Assembly (NCBI GenBank): GCA_038230775.1
Contig: JBBRMQ010000116.1
Span: 1 to 12,819, forward strand
Source: JBBRMQ01 sp038230775
GTDB lineage: Bacteria > Acidobacteriota > Thermoanaerobaculia > Gp7-AA8
Length of the DNA stretch: 12,819 nt
Reading direction: 5' to 3'
Part shown: piece by piece, positions 6,345-12,819 of the stretch
Position numbering within the stretch: position 1 is the first letter of the stretch
Layout of the letters: the number at the start of each line of letters is the position of its first letter
The notes under the pieces: generated by a model
What the model was told of the DNA's origin: nothing
Database searches by the model: none
What the model saw: the letters and a program-made list of their open reading frames with translations, nothing else
Made by a program: the position numbers and the translations under genes

Positions 6345-6430
6345 TCAGTTCACCTTGTCGCCATGCTCGGCGTAGAAGGTCGCGTGCGCGACGCGCTGGC
6401 AGGCGGCGCTACGGGCAAACGAGAACATCG
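6345..6430 (-). pseudogene. Scrambled remnant of the terminase-like gene at 6929-7519
   Basis: Bases 6345-6378 are identical to 6929-6962, the 3' end of the terminase-like gene (FYAEHGDKVN and stop). Bases 6406-6430 match the same gene's 7099-7123 with one mismatch but in the opposite orientation, encoding ALRANENI on the plus strand. So two pieces of one gene lie side by side, one inverted. The stretch 6431-6501 that follows shows nothing I can identify. Confidence 0.6.
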
Positions 6431-6501
6431 ATCGAGCCGATCGTCGAAGAACTACGCGTGCACACGTCCGCGCCGGACGCCGACGAATAGCCTCGATTCG
6501 T

Positions 6502-6825
6502 TCACGCCCGTGTCGGCGACGGGGGACCACCGGTTCCCGTCGAAGGAATTCTTGCTACGGCATCTCCTAGCCCACCGCGAAGTTCCTTCACGATTTGATT
6601 CACCCGATCGGTTGGTTGTTCCAGCCCGCCAATCTCGAGGCCTCGAACGCCAAGCTCCAGCGCGAGCTCGCCGTACGCGCCTCTCACGACTCCAGAGAAC
6701 GGAGGAGGTGTGATGCCAGCCTTCCGTTGATTGTCCTGCCACTCCTTCGCAAGATTTAGCAGAGCTTCACCGATTGCTGCCGCGCGGCTCGAGTCGCCGG
6801 CTTTGACGTGGGTGGAATCCACCAT
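6502..6825 (-). CDS. Small soluble protein of unknown function
   Basis: This gene encodes 107 residues. The ATG at 6825 is preferred over one six codons earlier because GGGAGGAAG lies just before it. The predicted helical N-terminal half (AAAIGEALLNLAKEWQDNQ) is followed by a Gly/Leu-rich segment (GELALELGVRGLEIGG) and a Pro/Thr-rich tail. It has no cysteine, signal peptide or membrane helix. It lies downstream of the terminase-like gene in the same direction and may belong to the same phage-derived cluster. I do not recognise the family. Confidence 0.6.
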   Translation of the reverse strand: MVDSTHVKAGDSSRAAAIGEALLNLAKEWQDNQRKAGITPPPFSGVVRGAYGELALELGVRGLEIGGLEQPTDRVNQIVKELRGGLGDAVARIPSTGTGGPPSPTRA

Positions 6826-6839
6826 TTTCACTTCCTCCC

Positions 6840-6929
6840 TCAATAGGGAGTGACGAGCGCGATGGTTTTCCTACCCTGCAGGTAAGATTCTGTCGGATGC
6901 GTCGCCGCGCCAATCGCGACTTGCACCAT
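6840..6929 (-). CDS. Possible 29-residue peptide coupled to the terminase-like gene
   Basis: The ATG overlaps the TGA of the upstream gene (TGATG) and the frame ends 14 bases before the next gene's ATG, so it fits neatly between two genes. The peptide starts MVQVAIGAATHPTESYL and shows no recognised motif. It is short enough to be chance. Confidence 0.3.
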   Translation of the reverse strand: MVQVAIGAATHPTESYLQGRKTIALVTPY

Positions 6930-7519
6930 CAGTTCACCTTGTCGCCATGCTCGGCGTAGAAGCGACGCTCCTGCTCTTCGATCCGCTGGCGCTCGTCCGC
7001 CTGCAGTTCTGCCAGGTCGACGATCAGGCCCTTGTACGGTCGCTCATCGCCGGGCATCGTCTTGTCGGCCGGCTCGCCGATCGCGCCTTCGATCTTCGCG
7101 ATGTTCTCGTTTGCCCGCAGCGCGGCCGCGAGCGCGCGGATCCGCTGACCTCCAGGATCACCGCGGCGCGTCGACGTCACCTTCATCTTGCCGCCGTTCG
7201 GATATTCGAAGACCGAAGTCGTAACCGTCTCGCCGACCTTCTTCTCGAATTCAGCCATCGACGCGCCGAAGATCCGCTCGAGGCGGAGACGGTAACGGGC
7301 CTTCGCGAGATCGCTCGAGCGCGACACCTCGGCCGCAGTAAGCTCGACGTCGTTCGCCGCGATGTCGGCACGCACCAGGCGCTCGGCGGAGTCGTTGCGA
7401 CGCGTCGTCAGGATCCGCAGCTTCCGGAGCTCACGAACGATGTCACGCGGCGAGAGGCCCCGCTCGAGGTACATCTCGCGAACGCGATCGCGCCGAACTT
7501 CTGTCGACGCGCGCTTCAT
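6929..7519 (-). CDS. Putative phage terminase small-subunit-like protein
   Basis: This gene encodes 196 residues from ATG 7519, where the coding pattern begins with a basic segment (MKRASTEVRRDRVREMY). A helix-turn-helix-like region follows (about 10-35, LSPRDIVRELRKL), then a long charged helical region (60-95), a short beta-like stretch (100-118, TTSVFEYPNGGKMKV) and a helical, acidic C-terminus. This plan resembles small terminase subunits of tailed phages, which bind packaging DNA, but no diagnostic residue settles it. No large terminase, portal or capsid gene is nearby. Its 3' end and an internal piece recur in the remnant at 6345-6430. An open frame extends upstream to 7630 but looks non-coding. 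Confidence 0.5.
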   Translation of the reverse strand: MKRASTEVRRDRVREMYLERGLSPRDIVRELRKLRILTTRRNDSAERLVRADIAANDVELTAAEVSRSSDLAKARYRLRLERIFGASMAEFEKKVGETVTTSVFEYPNGGKMKVTSTRRGDPGGQRIRALAAALRANENIAKIEGAIGEPADKTMPGDERPYKGLIVDLAELQADERQRIEEQERRFYAEHGDKVN

Positions 7520-7862
7520 TCCGATCGGAAAATTCCGGAAGGTCGATCGCGTCGAAAGTCCAGGCCTCGAATCCCCGAGAACGGCGCAGAAAAATCGCGG
7601 TTTCTGGCTCGAGGTACACCCCTCCCCCACGAAAAAACACCGTTGTCGCCGCGAGCTCGTCGCCGAGCGCGTCGATCATCGTCCGCGGCAGCGTTCCAGA
7701 GATCCACTGCGTGAGGTGCTCGCCCAATGTGCCGACGGGTTGTCCTGAAACTTGCCGTTGATCTCTGTGAACGAAGGAATCGCCACGCCGGGGAACTTCA
7801 CGACGTGGGGAGACAATCGTGTTCATGCATGTTTTTTTCGGCCGGGACGTCGAGTACACCAT
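7443..7862 (-). CDS. Hypothetical protein, possibly a broken gene
   Basis: The open frame runs 139 residues (or 127 from ATG 7826). The middle, from GTLGEHLTQWISGTL to FDAIDLPEF, has the high third-position GC expected of a gene here and includes a TMIDALGDELAATTVFF segment. The last 25 residues overlap the start of the terminase-like gene in another frame by 77 bases and are Arg/Ser-rich, so the original end was probably nearer 7520 and lost by a frameshift. There is no clear ribosome site and the family is not recognised. Confidence 0.4.
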   Translation of the reverse strand: MVYSTSRPKKTCMNTIVSPRREVPRRGDSFVHRDQRQVSGQPVGTLGEHLTQWISGTLPRTMIDALGDELAATTVFFRGGGVYLEPETAIFLRRSRGFEAWTFDAIDLPEFSDRNEARVDRSSARSRSRDVPRAGPLAA

Positions 7863-7913
7863 ATGCCCACGGTGAAGGAACAGCGCGAGTCGCGGATCTC
7901 TCGCTACCGGCCG

Positions 7914-8681
7914 CTAACCGTTCACCTTTTTACGATGTCGTTCGATTTCGCTGACGAGTCGGTTCAGCGACATCGCATCTGCTGCCGTCAACTGGCTTCC
8001 TCGCGCGTGCTGTACCAGAACGTCGAGCCGCTGAAGATCCTGTTTTGCAGCATCGACGTCCGAAGCGTTTTCATCAGCTTCGACCGCTCGTATGAGGTAC
8101 CCAATGCGTTGCACGTCGTTGCTACCGACTTGGCTCGCGCTACGAAGGTATTCGGCCGCGCGACCATGTTGCTTCCTGGCGGAGGCGAAGGCAGCCGCGC
8201 GATTCCATACGTAAAGCTGCGTGAAGTCGTCGGCCGACGCGAGTCCCGGACGCAAAGCTACCGCAAACGCCGCCTCCGCATCGTCGCTTTTATCCAGCCG
8301 CAGTAATGCGCTTCCACGAATCGCGGCTAGTTGCCGTTGTAGAGGATCATTCCCAGATGCGATCGCAAGACCCTCTTCGCACATCTGTTCCGCGTCGGGA
8401 ATCAAGTCTTCTTCGAACAGCAATTTCGCTGCGGCAGCGTAAGCAACGGTCGCGCGACGGTCGTTCGGCCAGCGTACTGCAATCTGCTCAAACGCCATTG
8501 CAGCCTGCTTGGCGGCAGCATAGCGGTCGTCACCCGGCACGACGCGGGTGACGCGGGAGCGAAGTTCTGACGCATACGTCCACTGCTCGTTCGCCGTCGG
8601 CTTTATCTGAACTACGAATCCCGCACCGGCCAGAAGAACACCGCTATATAGCCCTATAGCCGAAACAATTAACCGTTTCAT
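7914..8681 (-). CDS. Membrane-anchored TPR-like protein
   Basis: This gene encodes 255 residues. A hydrophobic segment (4-25) gives a signal anchor, and the remainder is helical and alanine-rich with TPR-like pairs (about 53-182: AAMAFEQIAVRWPND, AEQMCEEGLAIASG, DAEAAFAVALRPG, GRAAEYLRSASQVG). It therefore probably displays a protein-binding helical scaffold on the outer face of the inner membrane. The ATG overlaps the stop of the SurA-N-like gene (ATGA) and GGAGGG lies three bases before it, inside that gene. It is the last of a three-gene operon. TPR assignment is by residue pattern; no partner is known, though the two upstream products are obvious candidates. Confidence 0.65.
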   Translation of the reverse strand: MKRLIVSAIGLYSGVLLAGAGFVVQIKPTANEQWTYASELRSRVTRVVPGDDRYAAAKQAAMAFEQIAVRWPNDRRATVAYAAAAKLLFEEDLIPDAEQMCEEGLAIASGNDPLQRQLAAIRGSALLRLDKSDDAEAAFAVALRPGLASADDFTQLYVWNRAAAFASARKQHGRAAEYLRSASQVGSNDVQRIGYLIRAVEADENASDVDAAKQDLQRLDVLVQHARGSQLTAADAMSLNRLVSEIERHRKKVNG

Positions 8682-9400
8682 AAACCCTCCACGAACGTCG
8701 GAAGCCGGTATTTCGGATCAACAATCGTAACCTGATATTGACCGAGCAGTTCACTCCAGAATCGACTGGCGATAGTACCCATATCGTCCTGCGGATGCGT
8801 GGCGGTTGTCTGAATATATTTTGACAACGCCTCCGCACGGAGATGTGTACGCATGCTACGCTCGGCGTCTTTACGCATTGCGACCCCCGAGTTCCTTTCG
8901 ATCGCTTGCAGTATTGCTTCGCGCGACGAGAAGGACTTCACGATCGCCGCAAATTGCAACTCTGTCATTCCACGCTCTGCCGCATCGCTCAGGTCGCGTG
9001 TAAAGACATCATGGAGTTTGTTTCCGTCGAACACCTTAAGAACAGCGCGCGCCACATCATAAGTGGATTGCGCGATGGCTTCAAATTTCTTGTCGCTCCA
9101 ACCATTGGCGCGTAGAAAAGCGTCCGCCGCGCTCGTCGAGACATCGATGTTTAGCTGCTGTACCGCTTTCACGACCACCGCCTCTGATAGTATTTGGTTG
9201 AGACGACGCTGCTCGACACGGTCGCATACACGCTCGATACTTTCGTCCGACGCCTCTGGCAACGCCGCCTCGATGGCAGGTACGCATGCAATATCGGCAT
9301 AGCGAACGACTTGAGAGCCTATGCGGGCCACGACACGAGGCTCTGCGGCACGACTATCGGCTGATCCGACTAGTAAGAACAACGTCAATGCCTCAATCAT
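8678..9400 (-). CDS. Periplasmic SurA-N-like chaperone-type protein
   Basis: This gene encodes 240 residues. A signal peptide is likely (hydrophobic 3-12, cleavage near AA-19/E20). The segment RVVARIGSQVVRYADI (22-37) resembles the 'arVNg..It..dl' start of SurA/PrsA N-domains. Long helices follow (50-90, 105-195), and the end (FWSELLGQYQVTIVDP) looks like the short strand-ended helix that closes these domains. The parvulin isomerase domain is absent, so any role would be as a holding chaperone, not an isomerase. Both ends are in 4-nt ATGA overlaps with neighbours. Inference: it escorts the secreted protein made from the first gene of the operon. Confidence 0.55.
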   Translation of the reverse strand: MIEALTLFLLVGSADSRAAEPRVVARIGSQVVRYADIACVPAIEAALPEASDESIERVCDRVEQRRLNQILSEAVVVKAVQQLNIDVSTSAADAFLRANGWSDKKFEAIAQSTYDVARAVLKVFDGNKLHDVFTRDLSDAAERGMTELQFAAIVKSFSSREAILQAIERNSGVAMRKDAERSMRTHLRAEALSKYIQTTATHPQDDMGTIASRFWSELLGQYQVTIVDPKYRLPTFVEGL

Positions 9401-10410
9401 GGGTTTAGAGTGATCGTCGTCGCGCCGCTCACGGGACCAATTGTGTCTGGTGCCCAGTACACATTGGATATGCCGCCGATGTGCTGAATAATATGGGATC
9501 CGGCCGAGTCACCGTCGAGCGCAAATCGTTCTGGTGCCGAACATAATGACGTCGCCACGGTGTAAGTGTTTTGGTTGCGATTGCAGGTGCCCGTCTGAAG
9601 GGCGATGACGGTGCCGTCTGACGTGTGCATTTGCCACGCAGACGTCCACCCGGGTTTCGGAGTATCGCCGGACGCTCCCAAAGTCGCCTGACTTTCGACG
9701 TGCATCACCTTGCCGTTCCGAGCGCCGGTGGTCTGCACATTGTAGCTAGCGTATAAGAAGTCACCTGTTACCCAGTGGGCGTAGCTGGCCGCATAGAGGT
9801 TTGTGTGCAAGGGCTCGTCCGGGGATGCCTCCCACATTAGGTATGTAAACCAAATTTGCTGGTTGTCGGATCTTGCCTGCATTTTCCGATAGACGTGAGC
9901 GGTAGCTTCATTGCAGCCGGCGCCGTTACACGCTGCCACGGTCATCGTGTTGTCATCTCGCCAGAGATCGTGTTGCAGGCTACCGACATGGACATAGTTT
10001 GTTGGCGACGTTTCGAATATAACGGAACCATTGCGTGTATACCTTATGAACCGCGTCAAGTTCACTGAATACACGATTTGCAGGACTACATCGTTGGGAT
10101 CGGCGTCGGAGACGGATTCGATCGATATGTCAGGCGATGGCGGCGTCGTGTTTATTACACCGGGGCCACCACCGCCTCCGCTAGACCCACCCGTGGTACT
10201 GCTGCCCTCAGGAGGTGGGGTTGTGGAAACAACCTCGATTACTAAATAGCAGATCGGCAGTTCTCGAATCACGGGCCAGAAGTTGCCGAATACGTCGATG
10301 TCCCAACCAGCCAGCCAGTACGTACTACCACTGCAATTCATGTAGTCGCCGTACGCCGTCCCTGCCAGAACAATCGTTAGGACGATCGCCAGCTGCATTG
10401 GTTTCCGCAT
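9397..10410 (-). CDS. Secreted protein with Gly/Ser/Pro linker, unknown function
   Basis: This gene encodes 337 residues from ATG 10410, with GAGGAGAG closely upstream. A signal peptide (1-21, cleavage near TAYG-D) precedes a short domain with two cysteines (Cys26, Cys54) and many aromatics. A flexible linker follows (about 62-92, SSTTGGSSGGGGGPG then TTPPSP). Next comes an Ig- or Fn3-like beta domain (about 92-175, ending ACNGAGCNEATAHVY) and a C-terminal domain with a cysteine pair (Cys276, Cys290). The even number of cysteines suggests disulfides outside the cytoplasm. It heads the operon with the SurA-N-like and TPR-like genes, joined by an ATGA overlap. No family recognised. The 239 bases upstream (10411-10649) hold no gene I can support and probably carry the promoter. 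Confidence 0.7.
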   Translation of the reverse strand: MRKPMQLAIVLTIVLAGTAYGDYMNCSGSTYWLAGWDIDVFGNFWPVIRELPICYLVIEVVSTTPPPEGSSTTGGSSGGGGGPGVINTTPPSPDISIESVSDADPNDVVLQIVYSVNLTRFIRYTRNGSVIFETSPTNYVHVGSLQHDLWRDDNTMTVAACNGAGCNEATAHVYRKMQARSDNQQIWFTYLMWEASPDEPLHTNLYAASYAHWVTGDFLYASYNVQTTGARNGKVMHVESQATLGASGDTPKPGWTSAWQMHTSDGTVIALQTGTCNRNQNTYTVATSLCSAPERFALDGDSAGSHIIQHIGGISNVYWAPDTIGPVSGATTITLNP

Positions 10411-10649
10411 AAGCTCTCCTCGGATCTCTCGGACGCTTTCGCCGCTAATTAAGGAGTGACTCGGCTGGCCTGTTCCAAACCCTCAGAAATGGAAACGGGC
10501 GACTGCACAAATCGCGGTGCATACTGCGGACTCAGCAGCGAGCGATCTACGCAGCAGCGGGGTTCGGCTCGGCGACATCGGACGTACTCGCTCGAAGAGA
10601 TCGGCGCCATCTGCGAAATCCTACGCCGCTTCGTCGCTGGAGATGTGCC

Positions 10650-11195
10650 TCAGCCCAGGTGCTCCTCGCGTCGCCGATCTCGCGACCGCGTGTCCTCTTC
10701 GATCTCTTTCGCACGTTGAGAAAGGCGATCTTCGATAAATCGTCGAAGCGCTACAGGCTGTTGCTCGACTGCGCTGAAGATGTTGAGCGGGTCACCTGTA
10801 TTAGCCATCAGGGCAGCATCGCCGACCGAAATCGCAGCTTCCGCATACACCCACGCGCGCAGCCCTTCCGACTCGCGCAGCGCCGCAAGCAGTTCCGCAG
10901 CTTGCGCAAACCGTCTGCGACGCGCGAGCGCCTCGATCGCAGCGTCGTGCACCTCTTCAGATTCGTCGCGTTCCGCGCGTTCTCCAAGCGCGGTCCCAAA
11001 GTCGTGGTCTAGCCACCCAGCCAGGTCAGCGCCTGCGCGACGAGCCGCCGCGTCCGCGTGATGGAGGAGTTGTTCCACAGCATTGGCTGAAACGTGGCGA
11101 CTCAGAACGCGGCAGAGAGCGAATCGGCATGCGAGCGATGAGTCGTGTTGGAGGTGATTGAAGAGAATTGCGATCCCTTCGTGCAGATCGAACCT
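10650..11195 (-). pseudogene. 5'-truncated gene abutting the right attachment repeat
   Basis: The frame is open and coding-like from the edge of the 56-bp repeat (RFDLHEGIAILFNHLQHDSS) through to the stop at 10650, about 181 residues. Upstream it only continues into tRNA-derived sequence and then a stop, so no natural start exists. A GTG at 11078 would give 142 residues but leaves the well-formed preceding part outside. The product is helical and Ala/Arg-rich (AAIEALARRRRFAQAAELLAALRESEG), perhaps of a TPR-like or helical-repeat kind. It seems to be the 3' part of a longer gene cut at the recombination junction. After its TGA the same frame stays open to about 10456, without a clear feature. 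Confidence 0.6.
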
Positions 11196-11196
11196 C

Positions 11197-11252
11197 AGAG
11201 CGCCTGAATGGCATTCAGGAGGTCGACGGTTCGATCCCGTTCGGCTCCACCA
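11197..11252 (+). repeat. Right attachment-type direct repeat (tRNA-Ala 3' fragment)
   Basis: An exact copy of 4419-4474, comprising the anticodon arm, variable loop, T arm and 3' acceptor strand with CCA. It lacks the 5' acceptor strand and most of the D arm, so it cannot make a tRNA. It marks the right end of the island. Confidence 0.88.
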
Positions 11253-11295
11253 ATCCTTTTACATCGTTACGGTCAGTTCGGCGAGATCGGACATG

Positions 11296-11320
11296 AAAGT
11301 TCAAAGTTCAAAGTTCAAAG
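11296..11320. repeat. Heptamer tandem repeat AAAGTTC
   Basis: AAAGTTC occurs three times plus AAAG, between the island's right end and the 3' end of the acyl-CoA dehydrogenase gene. It has the same 7-base period as the repeats at 32-50 and 3889-3916 but a different unit. Confidence 0.85.
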
Positions 11321-11361
11321 CCAGAATGAAAAAAATAAGTCGTTTCTCATTTGAACTCTCA

Positions 11362-12504
11362 TCAATCAGCATTCAGCAGGCTCCTGGCGATCACCATGCG
11401 CTGAATCTCCGACGTCCCCTCGCCAATTGTGCAGAGCTTGACGTCGCGGTAGTACTTTTCGGCCGGGAAATCCTTGATGAATCCGTAGCCCCCGAAGATC
11501 TGCACCCCTTTTTCCGTGGCCCGCACCGCGACCTCGGATGCGTAGAGTTTCGCCATCGCCGAAAACTGGGTCACCTTTTCGCCTCGATCCTTGATGGTCG
11601 CCGCGTTGAAGCAAAGCAGGCGTGCCGCCTCGATCTCCGTCGCCATGTCGGCCAGCATGAACTGGATCGCCTGGAAGTCGGCGATCGGCTTTCCGAATGC
11701 GGTCCTCTGCTTCGCGTAGTCGCGCGCCGCTTCGTACGCGCCGCGCGCGATCCCCACGGCCAGCGCGCCGATCGAGATGCGGCCGCCGTCGAGCACCTTC
11801 ATGGCGTCGATGAACCCGTAGCCCACTTCACCGAGGATGTTGGCCGCCGGCACGCGGCAGTCTTCCATGACCAGCTCCGCGGTGTCGGACACGCGCATGC
11901 CGAGCTTGTTCTCTTTCTTGCCGGGATGGATGCCCTTCCGATCCTTCTCCACGGCGAATGCCGTGACGGGTCGCTTGGAATCGCGGTCCGTGATGGCGAG
12001 GACCACGGAGATATCGGCATAAGTCGCATTGGTGATGAAGTTCTTCGTTCCGTTGAGAATCCAGTCGTTGCCGTCCTGGACGGCCGTGGTGCGCAAACCG
12101 GCGGCGTCACTCCCCGAGCCCGGCTCCGTGAGGCCCCAGGCCCCGATCCACTCCCCGGAGGCTAGTTTCGGCAGCCATTTCTTCTTCTGATCGGCGTTGC
12201 CGGCGATGTAAATGTGGCCGCTGCAAAGGGAATTGTGCGCGGCGACGCTCAGCGCAAATCCGCTGTCGACCACGGCGAGCTCCTCGATGACGTTGACGTA
12301 ATCGACGTACGACAACCCCGCCCCGCCGTAATCCTCGGACAGAGTCACGCCGAGCATGCCAAGCTCCCCCGCCTTCTTGAACCTGTCGACGGGAAAATGC
12401 TGCGCTTCGTCCCATTTCGCCAGGTGCGGCTTGATCTCGCTTTCCGCGAACTCCCGCACCATCTGCCTGATCTGGTCTTGCTCGTCCGAGAGACGAAAGT
12501 CCAT
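11362..12504 (-). CDS. Acyl-CoA dehydrogenase
   Basis: A full-length FAD-dependent acyl-CoA dehydrogenase of 380 residues, the usual size for short- and medium-chain members. It makes the alpha,beta double bond in acyl-CoA and passes electrons to electron-transfer flavoprotein in the cytoplasm. Seen in order: N-terminal helical domain from MDFRLSDEQ; GAWGLTEPGSGSD (121-133) and KNFITNA (154-160) of the middle beta domain that contacts FAD and substrate; QRTAFGKPI (266-274) and QIFGGYGF (335-342) of the C-terminal helical domain; and GEGTSEIQR (361-369), where Glu362 is at the catalytic-base position of the butyryl/medium-chain type. The start at 12504 has GGTAGGGA just upstream. The exact substrate (butyryl, isovaleryl or other) cannot be told by eye. 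It is part of the chromosomal flank, in the same direction as the menC-like gene upstream. Confidence 0.95.
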   Translation of the reverse strand: MDFRLSDEQDQIRQMVREFAESEIKPHLAKWDEAQHFPVDRFKKAGELGMLGVTLSEDYGGAGLSYVDYVNVIEELAVVDSGFALSVAAHNSLCSGHIYIAGNADQKKKWLPKLASGEWIGAWGLTEPGSGSDAAGLRTTAVQDGNDWILNGTKNFITNATYADISVVLAITDRDSKRPVTAFAVEKDRKGIHPGKKENKLGMRVSDTAELVMEDCRVPAANILGEVGYGFIDAMKVLDGGRISIGALAVGIARGAYEAARDYAKQRTAFGKPIADFQAIQFMLADMATEIEAARLLCFNAATIKDRGEKVTQFSAMAKLYASEVAVRATEKGVQIFGGYGFIKDFPAEKYYRDVKLCTIGEGTSEIQRMVIARSLLNAD

Positions 12505-12507
12505 TCC

Positions 12508-12630
12508 CTACCCCCGAGTTGCGGATGCGAACATCCGTTCGATGAATCGAGACGTTGTCCCTACCGTAGTTGGAATTTGAAGTGGCGGCTCCCGCGGCCG
12601 GAGCACGCGCGCGGCATCGAGCATTTTCAC
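12508..12630 (-). CDS. Possible 40-residue protein between menC-like and acyl-CoA dehydrogenase genes
   Basis: The frame starts at GTG 12630, overlapping the stop of the menC-like gene (GTGA), and ends four bases before the ATG of the acyl-CoA dehydrogenase. The positions suit a coupled small gene, but the sequence (MLDAARVLRPREPPLQI...) has no recognised features and could be chance in GC-rich DNA. Confidence 0.22.
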   Translation of the reverse strand: MKMLDAARVLRPREPPLQIPTTVGTTSRFIERMFASATRG

Positions 12631-12819
12631 AAGCGGATCTCCGCGCGCCGGACGGTCAGCGCTTCGATGCGCGCTTCGTCAACGGTGTACCCGATCCCGT
12701 CGCCCGGCGGCGCTTCAATGGTTCCGCTCTTCGACACGGTGATTGGTGGCTCGACGATGTCTTCGGCCCAGTATCTTGCCGAAGCCGAAACATCGCCCGG
12801 CAGCGTGAAACCGGAAAGA
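12627..12819 (-). CDS. C-terminal end of an o-succinylbenzoate synthase-like enzyme (partial)
   Basis: Only the last 63 residues are in the window; the 5' part lies beyond 12819. The segment reads GFTLPGDVSASARYWAEDIV, then PPITVSKSGTIEAPPGDGIGYTVDEARIEALTVRR in pieces, and ends EIRL. The LPGD-SAS-RYW-EDI pattern followed by G-I-(A/E)-P-G-GIGY-VD matches the C-terminus of the MenC / N-succinylamino acid racemase group of the enolase superfamily. Members make o-succinylbenzoate for menaquinone or racemise N-acylamino acids; the catalytic lysines are not in view, so the activity is open. Confidence 0.75.
   Translation of the reverse strand, partial: LSGFTLPGDVSASARYWAEDIVEPPITVSKSGTIEAPPGDGIGYTVDEARIEALTVRRAEIRL

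Larger units (their letters stand above)
4475..11252. mobile_element. Genomic island or decayed integrative element in the tRNA-Ala 3' end
   Basis: About 6.8 kb bounded by the 56-bp tRNA-derived direct repeats, with the complete tRNA on the left and only its 3' part on the right. The cargo is all on the minus strand: secreted and membrane proteins of unknown function, a DUF2335 protein, a phage-terminase-like small protein, and fragments of that gene. I find no intact integrase, excisionase, relaxase or replication gene, so mobility now would need a recombinase from elsewhere. The flanking genes (redox operon and protease left, acyl-CoA dehydrogenase right) look chromosomal. The boundaries are seen directly; the mechanism is inferred. 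Confidence 0.75.

Noticed and set aside
6947..7714. Long plus-strand frame of 255 codons
   Set aside because: It is antisense to the terminase-like gene; its Arg/Leu-rich product is the usual mirror of a GC-rich minus-strand gene. The same holds for the plus-strand frames at 23-1090, 3626-4360 and 11158-12165.
10456..10652. Second in-frame TGA (at 10650-10652) with an open frame after it, considered as another Sec codon
   Set aside because: The context (EEHLG-TGA-GTSP) has no redox motif, the frame after it does not look clearly coding, and I saw no SECIS-like loop.

Overview
The window looks like chromosomal DNA of a GC-rich soil or environmental bacterium, most likely an Acidobacteriota member. 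That guess rests on the secreted metalloprotease at the left: its N-terminal domain and its paired C-terminal 'VTDTQTG' beta domains are a protein style I associate with that phylum. It is a judgement from memory, not a search. Every protein gene I accept lies on the minus strand; the only plus-strand gene is a tRNA-Ala.

Left flank (1-4398). A large exported metzincin-type zinc protease with Ig-like repeats lies downstream of a compact operon. Read on the minus strand, the operon is a BFD-like [2Fe-2S] protein, an ArsC/Spx-family thioredoxin-fold protein, and a three-helix membrane protein, joined by two 4-nt ATGA overlaps. The ArsC-like gene carries an in-frame TGA exactly where the first cysteine of the family CxxC motif should be (S-U-T-S-C). 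A hairpin with a GGA loop lies 29 nt after that TGA, as expected for a bacterial SECIS element. I read it as a probable selenoprotein that ordinary gene callers would shorten to a 97-residue fragment lacking its active site.

Centre (4399-11252). An intact tRNA-Ala(GGC) is followed 6.8 kb later by an exact 56-bp copy of its 3' three quarters. This is the classical footprint of an integrative element or island inserted into a tRNA 3' end. Inside are a DUF2335 membrane protein, several unrecognised small genes (one with a phage terminase small-subunit flavour), a scrambled remnant of that gene, and a secreted protein of unknown function. There is also a tightly coupled three-gene operon (secreted Cys/Gly-linker protein, SurA-N-like periplasmic protein, membrane-anchored TPR-like protein). 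A gene at the right end has lost its 5' part at the repeat. I see no intact integrase, so the element looks decayed or dependent on a recombinase supplied elsewhere.

Right flank (11253-12819). A complete acyl-CoA dehydrogenase and the C-terminal end of an o-succinylbenzoate synthase-like enolase-superfamily protein return to ordinary core metabolism. Three heptamer tandem repeats (period 7 bp) sit at gene boundaries outside the island, and one of them has been translated into the tail of the BFD-like protein.
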